Shown in pieces: positions 40,399-47,464 of a DNA stretch of 64,000 nucleotides; position 1 is the first letter of the stretch, and each line of letters begins with the position of its first letter. The notes beneath the pieces are model-generated. The model was not told where the DNA came from and searched no databases. It saw nothing but the letters and a program-made list of their open reading frames with translations. The stretch comes from Fimenecus sp045594645 (lineage in GTDB: Bacteria; Bacillota; Clostridia; Oscillospirales; Acutalibacteraceae). Made by a program: the position numbers and the translations under genes. The stretch lies in the NCBI GenBank assembly GCA_045594645.1, contig JAZNYY010000059.1:1-64000 (forward strand), given 5' to 3'.

Positions 40399-40431
40399 GT
40401 AACAGGAATAAAACCTTGGAGGTTGGAAAAA

Positions 40432-40719
40432 ATGGGAATTGAATTTAAAAACGACAACACAGATTTTCTTATCGACTGTATTTTACAACTTAAAGACAAA
40501 GATGAATGCTACGCATTTTTTGAGGACCTTTGTACAATAAATGAATTTCACTCAATGGCGCAAAGAGTGGTAGTTGCAAAAATGCTTTCAGAGAAAACAG
40601 TTTATAACGACATTGTTAAGGCTACAGGCGCCTCAACTGCTACAATCAGCCGTGTTAACCGTTCGCTTCAGTACGGTGCTGACGGCTATGAAACGATTTT
40701 TGAAAGAGTAAAAAAATGA
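40432..40719 (+). CDS. YerC/YecD family TrpR-related regulator
   Basis: A 95-residue protein similar to the Trp repressor fold: LIDCILQLKDKDECYAFFEDL, SMAQRVVVAKML, and the helix-turn-helix YNDIVKATGASTATISRVNRSL (about 63-84). YerC-type proteins are predicted DNA-binding regulators whose targets are little known. ATG 40432 is 10 bases from GGAGG; an upstream TTG would touch the ribosome binding site. It overlaps the following methyltransferase by four bases. Confidence 0.88.
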   Translation: MGIEFKNDNTDFLIDCILQLKDKDECYAFFEDLCTINEFHSMAQRVVVAKMLSEKTVYNDIVKATGASTATISRVNRSLQYGADGYETIFERVKK

Positions 40720-41489
40720 GTTACGGTATTTTTTCTTCTGTTTATGATATTCTCACAGAAAATGTAGAATATGAAAGAATTGCCGATAAAATCTGCTCTC
40801 TGTTAACCCGCAACGGAATTAACGGAGGGCTTTTGCTTGACTTAGGTTGCGGAACGGGAACAATCGCGTTTCTGCTTGAGAAAAACGGCTATGATGTAAT
40901 CGGCGTTGACCCCAGCGAAGATATGCTCGCAGTTGCCAACGAAAAGAAATATGACGAGAATTCTTCGGCAATATTTCTTTGCCAGAGTGGTGAAGAACTT
41001 GATTTATACGGCACAATTGACTGTGCGGTATGCAGTCTTGACACAATCAATCATATTCCCACACTCGAAAAAATAAGAGAAACCTTTAAAAAGATTTCTC
41101 TGTTTATGAATATGGGCGGAATATTCGTTTTTGACATAAATACGGTGTATAAGCACGAAAAAATTCTCGGTGACAACACTTTTGTTTATGATATGGACGA
41201 GGTTTACTGCGTGTGGCAAAATACCTTTGACGCTAAAAACGGCAAAACCGATATTGACCTTGATTTCTTCATTAAAAACGAAGATGACGATTTGTTTGAA
41301 AGGTACAGTGAAAGCTTTTCGGAATATGCCTACGCAACCGAGAATATATTAAACACATTAAAGGAATGCGGATTTTCCGTATTATCGCTTTGCGATGATT
41401 ATTCAGACAATGAAATTACAGAAAATACGCAAAGAATAACAATAGTTGCACAAAAGACTGAAAAAATATTTAAGGATGAATTGAAATGA
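40716..41489 (+). CDS. Class I SAM-dependent methyltransferase
   Basis: A 257-residue enzyme with a Rossmann-type SAM-binding core: motif I LLDLGCGTGTIAFLLEK (about 44-60), the acidic VIGVDPSEDML loop and CAVCSLDTINHI. The substrate is unknown; the overall shape (YGIFSSVYDILTENVEYERIADKI at the start) is common to small Firmicutes methyltransferases. It is coupled by ATGA overlaps to the YerC-like gene upstream and to hslO downstream. Confidence 0.85.
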   Translation: MSYGIFSSVYDILTENVEYERIADKICSLLTRNGINGGLLLDLGCGTGTIAFLLEKNGYDVIGVDPSEDMLAVANEKKYDENSSAIFLCQSGEELDLYGTIDCAVCSLDTINHIPTLEKIRETFKKISLFMNMGGIFVFDINTVYKHEKILGDNTFVYDMDEVYCVWQNTFDAKNGKTDIDLDFFIKNEDDDLFERYSESFSEYAYATENILNTLKECGFSVLSLCDDYSDNEITENTQRITIVAQKTEKIFKDELK

Positions 41490-42367
41490 ATAAATTAGTC
41501 AGAATGATTTCAGAGGACGGCACACTTTACTGCCTTGCTCTCGATTCAACAGAAATGGTTAAGGAAATGCAGAATATTCACAAGACCTCAAAGGTGTGCT
41601 CGGCGGCTCTTGGCAGACTTATTACTGCGGGTGCAATGATGGGCGCGCTTTTAAAGGGCGATAAAGATACTCTTACACTCAAAATCAACGGTGGCGGGCC
41701 TGCCTCCCCGGTTGTTGCAGTTGCTAATTCAAAGGGTCAGGTTAAGGGTTATATTGGCGACAGAACAGTCAGTCTCCCCCTCAACAACAAGGGCAAGCTT
41801 GATGTTTCCGGTGCGGTAGGTAAGAACGGATTTTTGACTATAATCAAGGATTTGGGAATGAAAGAGCCCTATTGTGCACAGACTCCCATTATTTCGGGTG
41901 AAATTGCAGAGGACATCACCGCATATTATGCCACAAGTGAGCAAACACCCACAGTTTGTGCTCTCGGTGTACTCGTTGACCCGAAAACAGAAGATGTTTT
42001 GCTTGCAGGCGGATTTTTAATTCAGTTACTCCCCACCGCTGACGAGCAGACAATTTCTCTTGTTGAAAAAGGACTCCAAGACATTAAGCCCGTTACCACA
42101 ATGCTTGCAGAGGGCTTGACTCCGGAGCAGATTTGCCAGACTGTGCTTCCCGAATTCTCAATGCAATTGCTTGACACTCAAGAAGTGGAATACAAATGTG
42201 ATTGCAGTGAAGAACGCGTTACCGCGGCACTCATAGGCGCGGGCGCAGACGGACTTCGCGAAATGGCAGAGGACGAAAGCACAGAGGTTGTTTGCCATTT
42301 CTGTAATAAGAAATATGTGTTCCCGAGAGAAAATATATTAAAGCTTCTTGAAGAAGCTACAAAATGA
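41486..42367 (+). CDS. hslO: Hsp33 redox-regulated chaperone
   Basis: A 293-residue holdase chaperone activated by oxidation. It shows the N-terminal core (GGGPASPVVAVANSKGQVKGY; GFLIQLLP) and the C-terminal zinc switch YKCDCSEE (CxC, about 235-237) and CHFCNKKY (CxxC, about 269-272), with all four cysteines present. ATG overlaps the methyltransferase stop. No terminator hairpin with a T-run follows directly; the downstream space is filled by repeats. Confidence 0.95.
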   Translation: MNKLVRMISEDGTLYCLALDSTEMVKEMQNIHKTSKVCSAALGRLITAGAMMGALLKGDKDTLTLKINGGGPASPVVAVANSKGQVKGYIGDRTVSLPLNNKGKLDVSGAVGKNGFLTIIKDLGMKEPYCAQTPIISGEIAEDITAYYATSEQTPTVCALGVLVDPKTEDVLLAGGFLIQLLPTADEQTISLVEKGLQDIKPVTTMLAEGLTPEQICQTVLPEFSMQLLDTQEVEYKCDCSEERVTAALIGAGADGLREMAEDESTEVVCHFCNKKYVFPRENILKLLEEATK

Positions 42368-42390
42368 GTTTGACAAATTGGAGTTTGTCG

Positions 42391-42438
42391 AAATGCAAAA
42401 TGTAAAATGCAAAGTGCAAAATGAAGGGTCTGCGACGC
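42391..42438. repeat. AATGCAAA repeat with GGTCTGCGACGC tail
   Basis: GAAATGCAAAATG, AAAATGCAAAG and TGCAAAATG are followed by GGGTCTGCGACGC. The same tandem string and the same GGTCTGCGACGC tail occur at 53941-53982. A GACAAA..TTTGTC palindrome (42371-42388) precedes it. Confidence 0.65.
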
Positions 42439-42473
42439 AATTTTATACCTCACCAAATTAGAACGCAATGCTA

Positions 42474-42551
42474 TGTAGGGTCGCTTCATGAAGCGACCGT
42501 TCCAAAGTGTGCAATTAAACTTTTTCGGGCGATTCGTGAATCGCCCCTACA
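42474..42551. repeat. TGTAGGG..CCCCTACA bounded double-hairpin repeat
   Basis: TGTAGGGTCGCTTCATGAAGCGACC forms the first hairpin. A spacer with GCAATTAAAC follows, then CGGGCGATTCGTGAATCGCC forms the second, ending CCCCTACA. It has the same architecture as 60814-60887. The gap from 42368 to 42645 holds only such repeats and a terminator. Confidence 0.75.
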
Positions 42552-42609
42552 AGATTACATAACCATATAAATGAGTTAGACAAATTCAAATTTGCATAAA
42601 ACACACAAT

Positions 42610-42643
42610 AAGTCCCACCGAAATTTTGGTGGGACTTAAATTT
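42610..42643 (-). terminator. Terminator after the zinc-ribbon membrane protein
   Basis: AAGTCCCACC (42610-42619) pairs with GGTGGGACTT (42628-42637). It also has a T-run on the plus side. A nearly identical stem lies at 47182-47215. Confidence 0.75.
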
Positions 42644-42645
42644 TT

Positions 42646-43452
42646 CTATTCTTTTTCTTCTTGGCAAATGCTACATTTATAGCCTGTTACAACTGTTTCG
42701 TCATATGCTTTTTTATCAACTATCCATTCTTTTGTTTCGTAGTATTCGTATCCGCTTTCTGTCGTGTATTGATTACGCAATGCTTTAATGGGGTCACCGT
42801 CATAGCTCGGTTTATGCGTGCTGTCAAAATGGCTGTAATATTCATCAAGGCTTGTGAATTTTTCATAACACACAGGACATTTGTATTTTGTAACCTTGCG
42901 TTGATTTTCAACTGTTTCGTAATGCCCGACTTCATCGTGGTGAACAGTTTTTGTTATTGCAACCCAATTATGCTCGCACTCACTTACCGAATTATTTTTA
43001 TTACTTTCGGTGGTTGTTCCATTTGTGGTGCTTGTACTGTTATTACTCTGAGTCGAAGTGCTCTCGTCCTTTTTATCGTTTACGATTGAAAAAGCATCTT
43101 TAATAGAAATTACTTGTGATACATCGTCATCTTTAGATATGGAAGGCTCATTTTCTGCCGTTGAATTATTAAGGCTTGTGCTTTCGGTTGAATTAGTGCT
43201 TTGAGTAGTACCTTTTCCCTTATCGTCGTTTTTATCTTCGCTGAAATGACTGAAAAGTGCTGTGCCCACCGCCAACAGAAGAACGAGAACAAGTGCAATA
43301 ATAATTATGATTATGGATTTTTTATTGAGCTTTTTCTTTTTTGCAGGTAATTTTACTATTACAGTCTCACTTATCCGTTCCATACAATAGGGACAGAATT
43401 TAGCTTCGCTCGGCAAATCCTTACCGCAATGTGAACATCTAATAACACTCAT
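42646..43452 (-). CDS. Zinc-ribbon membrane protein with external C2H2-like segment, function unknown
   Basis: A 268-residue protein. An N-terminal zinc ribbon (CSHCGKDLPSEAKFCPYC, residues 6-23) is followed by a Lys-rich stretch, one membrane helix (about 46-68), a Ser/Thr/Asn-rich linker (about 75-160) and a Cys/His-rich outer domain. That domain includes CEHNWV, HHDEVGHYETV, a YKCPVCYEKFTSLDEYYSHF finger continuing to STH, and a last CSIC pair. The topology suggests the ribbon inside and the finger outside. The function is unknown; similar proteins occur in gut Firmicutes. GGTGATG precedes ATG 43452. Confidence 0.75.
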   Translation of the reverse strand: MSVIRCSHCGKDLPSEAKFCPYCMERISETVIVKLPAKKKKLNKKSIIIIIIALVLVLLLAVGTALFSHFSEDKNDDKGKGTTQSTNSTESTSLNNSTAENEPSISKDDDVSQVISIKDAFSIVNDKKDESTSTQSNNSTSTTNGTTTESNKNNSVSECEHNWVAITKTVHHDEVGHYETVENQRKVTKYKCPVCYEKFTSLDEYYSHFDSTHKPSYDGDPIKALRNQYTTESGYEYYETKEWIVDKKAYDETVVTGYKCSICQEEKE

Positions 43453-43468
43453 TTTCATCACCAAGAAT

Positions 43469-43497
43469 ATTATAAATGCATATTGTCAAAAATGCAA
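43469..43497 (-). promoter_or_regulatory. Promoter of the zinc-ribbon membrane protein gene
   Basis: Minus-strand -35 TTGCAT (43492-43497), 17-bp spacer, -10 TATAAT (43469-43474). Confidence 0.65.
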
Positions 43498-43511
43498 GAA
43501 ATATAAAATCA

Positions 43512-43538
43512 GCGGGAGTATAAAACTCCCGCAGTGTT
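43512..43538. terminator. Terminator after the four-gene unknown operon
   Basis: GCGGGAGT (43512-43519) pairs with ACTCCCGC (43525-43532). There is TTTTAT on the minus side and GTGTTTTTAT on the plus side. Confidence 0.75.
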
Positions 43539-43539
43539 T

Positions 43540-43947
43540 TTATAATGCAAACAACGCTTTTAATTCTTCTAAATTATCTTTACAATCAAAACCAGAGCCC
43601 ATCATTGTAGTACAATTTACAACATATTTACCGTTTGTATATACACAGTATGTAGCATCCCACTCATAACCCTCAAGAGCAGTTTTTACCTCTATCAGTC
43701 TTTTGTCACCGTCCTTGTAAATTACCTCTGATTTGTAATTTTCGGGAACAAGACCCACTACAGTATAATAGCTTTGTTTTGCGTGTTTTTCTGCAGCATC
43801 AATGGCTTTTGATTCACCACCGCCGCCGAAAAGAGTAAATATAATATAAATACACCCGATAATTGTTATGATAGTTGGAATTGTTTTCCAATTAGAACTT
43901 TTTGATTGTACAGGTTGTTCAGCCTGAACAGTTGTATTTTCTTCCAT
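43540..43947 (-). CDS. Hypothetical single-pass membrane protein, last gene of unknown operon
   Basis: 135 residues: a polar N-terminus (EENTTVQAEQPVQSKSS), one membrane helix (about 24-41), a GGGG hinge and an external domain of ~90 residues containing AEKHAKQSYYTVVGLVPENY and two cysteines (CVYT; CTTM). I recognise no family. It begins two bases after the 65-residue gene and is the fourth gene of a minus-strand operon starting at 45574. Confidence 0.7.
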   Translation of the reverse strand: MEENTTVQAEQPVQSKSSNWKTIPTIITIIGCIYIIFTLFGGGGESKAIDAAEKHAKQSYYTVVGLVPENYKSEVIYKDGDKRLIEVKTALEGYEWDATYCVYTNGKYVVNCTTMMGSGFDCKDNLEELKALFAL

Positions 43948-43949
43948 AA

Positions 43950-44147
43950 TTATTCATTACCTTTTGTATCAGTTTCATTTTCAGTATTACTATTTTTCTT
44001 ACCAGAAACAAACCCGAACACTTCTAAAACAGTTACCAAAAGCCCAAATACAGCTACCAATTTTCCAAAAGATAAATCATCAGAAAAAATCCCCAATCCT
44101 GCACAAATTACCATTCCAATTAAACATATTGCAATTATTTTTTTCAT
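43950..44147 (-). CDS. Hypothetical two-helix membrane protein
   Basis: A 65-residue protein with two hydrophobic segments (about 4-20 and 29-48) and a polar Asn/Thr/Glu tail (KKNSNTENETDTKGNE). GGGGGAG precedes the ATG, and the gene is packed between its neighbours with 2-bp gaps. It could be a small accessory subunit of the adjacent membrane proteins; nothing more can be read. Confidence 0.65.
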   Translation of the reverse strand: MKKIIAICLIGMVICAGLGIFSDDLSFGKLVAVFGLLVTVLEVFGFVSGKKNSNTENETDTKGNE

Positions 44148-44149
44148 TA

Positions 44150-44515
44150 TTATACTCCCCCGTTTCGATCTAACCGTATATAGTTTTTTCTATATCCTTT
44201 AATTTCTTCATATATATGTTCTTTGTCCTCTGCTAAAACGGCTTTCATTAACCAACCAACATCAATGGCTGCACGGTTTGAAGCAGTTTCATAATCAAGT
44301 TTTAAATTATCGTAATAATAAAAAATCGGCTGTAAATCTGTACCTCGCCAATCTCTGTTCGCACCGCCAAAAAGCGTAGAAACAGAAAACTGTGTTTGTG
44401 GATTTCTTTCGCAATAATCATCAACTGATTTTTTTATATAATCTTTCGCTTTCTCTATTTTATTTCCACAAATATTTGCAGAAATTTTACGAATAATAAT
44501 TTCCTTTTTAAACAC
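44150..44515 (-). CDS. Hypothetical soluble protein
   Basis: A 121-residue protein without signal or membrane segment. It has a basic helical start (KKEIIIRKISANICGNKIEKAKDYI) and a central FGGANRDWRGTDLQPIFYYY segment. The start is GTG 44515 with only a weak AGAAG upstream; no other in-frame start lies near. It is the second gene of the operon, 12 bp after the 348-residue gene. The family is not recognised. Confidence 0.6.
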   Translation of the reverse strand: MFKKEIIIRKISANICGNKIEKAKDYIKKSVDDYCERNPQTQFSVSTLFGGANRDWRGTDLQPIFYYYDNLKLDYETASNRAAIDVGWLMKAVLAEDKEHIYEEIKGYRKNYIRLDRNGGV

Positions 44516-44527
44516 GCTTCGACACTT

Positions 44528-45574
44528 CTAAAAATAATCCGCCATTCTAATGTCTAATGGAATTACCACAATGTGATACTTATCATAAACTCCATTATTT
44601 ACATAGTTGTTTGGCCAATAAGTAACTTTAAACTTAATATTATACAATGTAAATTCTGAATTTATAATAGTTGCCGCTGGTAAATATTTCACTTCGCCAT
44701 TTTTAATTTCATTTTTAATTTCATCGTGAGCCGATACTCCCGGATATGTTGGACAATCTTGTAAATACACATCAATAATCGCTAACAATTCATCAATAGA
44801 AATTGTTGGGTCTGAAGTGACTAACATTATGCCATCATCAGTATCACTCAAATACGCCGAAGACTGTTGAGCATTAGTGCAATTGCCAAGGAAAAACATT
44901 GTCATGTCTTCACTATCATTTATAACGGACATTTGCGGAGTAGTATTAACTAATGAAGAAGTTTTTGAATCGGTTTTAATTAGCTCTTTTAACTCAGAAA
45001 AGCTGGGAATGAAGTTTGATATTAAAAGGTCATCTTTCTTAGCATCATTAAACATTTCTATAATATCATCATGTACAAGAGAAATATCATCAGAAATTTT
45101 TGTTATGCTTACTTCTTCACCGTCCTCGAATGCGACTATTCGATTATTCCTTTTTATATATATTTCTATATCTAATCCTTTGAAATACACATGTCCACTA
45201 ACTGCTTTAGGATGATAATAAACTTCACGAAATACCAATTCAGATATAATACTTTCTTCACAGCTTTCAAGGGTTAAATCTTTAATTACTTCTACATCTT
45301 TTGCGGATTTAATCATTTCTATAAAATAATCTTCAAACAAATAGTTAGTTGTAGCAACGCCGTCACTACCAACGAAATAATACCTTCCATCAATTTTCCA
45401 AGTACCAAAAAAATAGTCGTACATTTCTTCTTCTGTCTTGAAATTTTTATCCATATTTGATATTGCAGGTATCAATATTGCAGATAGCAAAATAACTATT
45501 GCTAATACAAATGAACAAATAGTAATTATTTTTCGTTTCTTATTTTGGAATAAAAAGTTTTTAATTTTTGACAT
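44528..45574 (-). CDS. Hypothetical membrane-anchored protein, first gene of unknown operon
   Basis: A 348-residue protein: a basic N-terminus (QNKKRKII), one membrane helix (about 15-37), then an external region of ~310 residues with FFGTWKIDGRYYFVG (about 50-64), CESS-type single cysteines (LESCEES, GNCTNAQ, QDCPTYPG) and a beta-rich C-terminus. AGAGGG precedes the ATG. The FFGTW opening is reminiscent of lipocalin-like or stress-survival lipoprotein domains, but I cannot assign a family. Its promoter overlaps the palindrome shared with the divergent RHH gene. Confidence 0.7.
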   Translation of the reverse strand: MSKIKNFLFQNKKRKIITICSFVLAIVILLSAILIPAISNMDKNFKTEEEMYDYFFGTWKIDGRYYFVGSDGVATTNYLFEDYFIEMIKSAKDVEVIKDLTLESCEESIISELVFREVYYHPKAVSGHVYFKGLDIEIYIKRNNRIVAFEDGEEVSITKISDDISLVHDDIIEMFNDAKKDDLLISNFIPSFSELKELIKTDSKTSSLVNTTPQMSVINDSEDMTMFFLGNCTNAQQSSAYLSDTDDGIMLVTSDPTISIDELLAIIDVYLQDCPTYPGVSAHDEIKNEIKNGEVKYLPAATIINSEFTLYNIKFKVTYWPNNYVNNGVYDKYHIVVIPLDIRMADYF

Positions 45575-45604
45575 AAAAATCCCTCTTTCTTTTTTGATAT
45601 TTTT

Positions 45605-45665
45605 ATAATATCACACTACATTTTGTTTTGCAAGTGATTTTTACTTGCAATTTTACTTGTATAAT
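45605..45665. promoter_or_regulatory. Divergent promoter region with TTGCAAGT/ACTTGCAA operator
   Basis: Perfect inverted repeat TTGCAAGT-N7-ACTTGCAA (45628-45650). Its left TTGCAA, read on the minus strand as TTGCAA, is the -35 of the four-gene operon, with -10 TATTAT at 45605-45610 (17-bp spacer). For the RHH gene, -10 TATAAT lies at 45660-45665. A repressor on the palindrome could control both sides. Confidence 0.55.
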
Positions 45666-45709
45666 TTCATTGCGATTTGCAATAAAATTTATAGTGTAGA
45701 GGTGATTGA

Positions 45710-45877
45710 ATGTTTGAAATACAAAACCAACAAAAATCTAACAAGACAATTCGTATGCCTGATGACCTGATTAACCGTTTACAGACTATTGCCGACCAAA
45801 ACAATATCTCATTCAATCAGTTAGTTGTTCAATGCTGCGAATATGCTCTTAACGATATGATGAAGTCTGATAAATAA
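45710..45877 (+). CDS. Small ribbon-helix-helix (Arc/CopG-like) DNA-binding protein
   Basis: A 55-residue protein: KTIRMPDDLINRLQ forms the beta strand and first helix, and NNISFNQLVVQCCEYAL the second helix, the layout of Arc/MetJ/CopG dimers that insert a beta ribbon into the DNA major groove. GAGGTGATTGA precedes the ATG, and a clear terminator follows. It is divergent from the four-gene unknown operon, with a palindrome between. No toxin-like gene is adjacent in the same direction, so an autoregulatory repressor role is more likely than antitoxin. Confidence 0.8.
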   Translation: MFEIQNQQKSNKTIRMPDDLINRLQTIADQNNISFNQLVVQCCEYALNDMMKSDK

Positions 45878-45885
45878 AACAAACA

Positions 45886-45922
45886 ACCACCCTCAATCAT
45901 TATAATTGAGAGTGGTCTTTTT
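45886..45922 (+). terminator. Terminator after the RHH gene
   Basis: ACCACCCTCAAT (45886-45897) pairs with ATTGAGAGTGGT (45905-45916) with one mismatch, then CTTTTT. Confidence 0.85.
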
Positions 45923-45953
45923 GTACTATGCCGGTTGCATAGGTTTTTATTTT

Positions 45954-46652
45954 TTATAAAGATTTTTTTAATTCTTCAGCATTTGCATAGCGTTTTTGCG
46001 GGTCAAGTTGAATACATTTTTCTATTATTTTAGTAAGCTTGCCTTTATATAGCTTTTTTGAGGGATGCTCGCCCGTCAGCATTACATTCATAAGAACTCC
46101 CACGGCGAAAATGTCGGTTCGCTCGTCACTTTGGGCAAGTCCCAACTGCTCGGGTGCGGCATATCCTGCCGTGCCGATAATTTTAGTATCCTTTGACTGA
46201 CCGTTTTTGAAAAGTCGTGCGGCATCAAAGTCAATAAGTTTTACTATACCGTCATCTGTAATCATTATATTTTCAGGTTTAATATCGCGGTGGACAATCC
46301 CGCAAGAATGAATTACCGTAAGGGCGTCACACACGGCTTTTACAACATGCTTCACGCCCCATTCATCATAAAGTCCGTCAGCCAGCACATCGGCTATTGA
46401 AATACCGCTGATAAATTCTTCTAATACTGTGATTTCTTCTTCATTTTCTGCCACCTCAAAAACGGCGGGAAGATTAGGAAATGAAATCCCACGCAGAATT
46501 TTATAAGCATCACCGTTGCCCTTGAATTTTCTGCAGATTATGTCTTTTTTCAATTCATTATGACGAAGCAATAATATGGATTTTTCTTCTGTCTTTTTAT
46601 AAACTTTTATCACAGAATATTGTTCTTTTAAAATATTATCTAAAGAAATCAA
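45954..46652 (-). CDS. Serine/threonine protein kinase, catalytic domain only
   Basis: A 232-residue Hanks-type kinase. The N-lobe Lys is in DIICRKFKGN. The catalytic loop IVHRDIKPENI is intact, followed by IDFDAARLF (a DFD in place of DFG), the GTAGYAAPEQ activation-segment end, and DIFAVGVLMNVMLTGEHP. No membrane helix or PASTA domains are present, unlike PrkC, so it is a small soluble kinase. TTG 46652 fits the AAGGGGA site and the promoter; TTG 46670 would leave almost no leader. It is divergent from an HTH gene through overlapping promoters. Confidence 0.85.
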   Translation of the reverse strand: MISLDNILKEQYSVIKVYKKTEEKSILLLRHNELKKDIICRKFKGNGDAYKILRGISFPNLPAVFEVAENEEEITVLEEFISGISIADVLADGLYDEWGVKHVVKAVCDALTVIHSCGIVHRDIKPENIMITDDGIVKLIDFDAARLFKNGQSKDTKIIGTAGYAAPEQLGLAQSDERTDIFAVGVLMNVMLTGEHPSKKLYKGKLTKIIEKCIQLDPQKRYANAEELKKSL

Positions 46653-46665
46653 ATTAAAATCCCCT

Positions 46666-46693
46666 TGCAAAACCTTGTTAAATTTATTATACT
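46666..46693. promoter_or_regulatory. Overlapping divergent promoters of kinase and HTH genes
   Basis: Plus strand: -35 TTGCAA (46666-46671), 16-bp spacer, -10 TATACT (46688-46693). Minus strand: -10 TATAAT (46686-46691) with a weak -35 TTTCCA 17 bp upstream. The two -10 boxes overlap almost completely, so polymerase can serve only one side at a time. Confidence 0.55.
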
Positions 46694-46722
46694 ATGAAAA
46701 AACAGATTTGGAAAGTGAAAAT

Positions 46723-47145
46723 ATGATAAAGAAGCCCACAGACGAAATGATGGACGAATTGCTGAAGTCCAACAATATTGAAAAATACACAAAAGAGAAT
46801 GAGGAATATTTTGTAGACTTGTCGATTTCACAATTTTTAAGTGAATATATAAAATCGAAAAAGCTCACAAAATCCCATATAATCAAAGGTGCTGAAATTA
46901 GCGAGATTTTTGGTTTTCAAGTTCTTTCCGGTACGAGAAATCCATCAAGAAACACTCTTTTAAGTCTTTGTATCGCTATGAATATGACTCTTGAAGAAGT
47001 GCAAGCTTCACTCAAAATTGCTAAATTTGCTCCGCTTTATCCAAAGCTGAAGCGCGACAGTATTATCATTTTGGGTATTGCCAACGGCAAGAGTGTTTGT
47101 GAAATCAACAATGAGTTGTATGATAATGACGAGGAGACACTTTGA
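46723..47145 (+). CDS. HTH-type protein paired with the Ser/Thr kinase
   Basis: A 140-residue protein. After a charged helical N-terminus comes a Cro/CI-like helix-turn-helix: LSEYIKSKKLTKSHIIKGAEIS, FGFQVLSGTRNPSRNTLLSLCIAM (about 38-90). A conserved-looking tail follows, APLYPKLKRDSIIILGIANG. I recall similar HTH proteins beside small kinases in gut Clostridia, where the HTH protein could be regulator and substrate; that is inference. ATG 46723 lies 30 bp downstream of the -10, and an earlier frame start at 46675 would be inside the promoter. Confidence 0.75.
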   Translation: MIKKPTDEMMDELLKSNNIEKYTKENEEYFVDLSISQFLSEYIKSKKLTKSHIIKGAEISEIFGFQVLSGTRNPSRNTLLSLCIAMNMTLEEVQASLKIAKFAPLYPKLKRDSIIILGIANGKSVCEINNELYDNDEETL

Positions 47146-47181
47146 AAGCAAAGCAGCAAACATACACCCTACATTACACAC

Positions 47182-47215
47182 AAAAAGTCCCACCGAAAAT
47201 TCGGTGGGACTTTTT
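47182..47215. terminator. Bidirectional terminator between HTH gene and ferredoxin
   Basis: AAAAAGTCCCACCGA (47182-47196) pairs with TCGGTGGGACTTTTT (47201-47215). It has almost the same stem as at 42610-42637. Confidence 0.9.
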
Positions 47216-47223
47216 CATAATAA

Positions 47224-47394
47224 TTATTCAGCCTGAGGAGCTCCAACAGGACAGCTGTCTGCACAAGCGCCGCAATCGATACAAGTATCAGCGTCGATTA
47301 CATAGATGCCGTCGCCTTCAGAGATAGCCTCAACAGGACAATCTGCTGCGCATGCGCCACAAGCGATGCACTCATCACTAATTACATATGCCAT
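47224..47394 (-). CDS. 2[4Fe-4S] ferredoxin
   Basis: A 56-residue clostridial-type ferredoxin, a low-potential electron carrier. It has two CxxCxxCxxxCP motifs: Cys9, 12, 15, 19 and Cys38, 41, 44, 48. The first half reads ECIACGACAADCPVEAI and the second TCIDCGACADSCPVGAP, the classic internal duplication. GGGAGGGTAC precedes the ATG, and it has its own promoter and terminator. Confidence 0.95.
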   Translation of the reverse strand: MAYVISDECIACGACAADCPVEAISEGDGIYVIDADTCIDCGACADSCPVGAPQAE

Positions 47395-47428
47395 GATTTA
47401 TGTACCCTCCCTTTAATGATGTAATAAC

Positions 47429-47456
47429 ATTGTAACACATAAACTCAAAAAATCAA
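47429..47456 (-). promoter_or_regulatory. Promoter of the ferredoxin gene
   Basis: Minus-strand -35 TTGATT (47451-47456), 16-bp spacer, -10 TACAAT (47429-47434). Confidence 0.6.
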
Positions 47457-47464
47457 GTACTAAA

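Noticed and set aside
45710..45877. RHH protein as antitoxin of a toxin-antitoxin pair
   Set aside because: No co-directional partner follows; a terminator comes directly after it, and the divergent genes are membrane or large proteins unlike RelE/MazF-type toxins.
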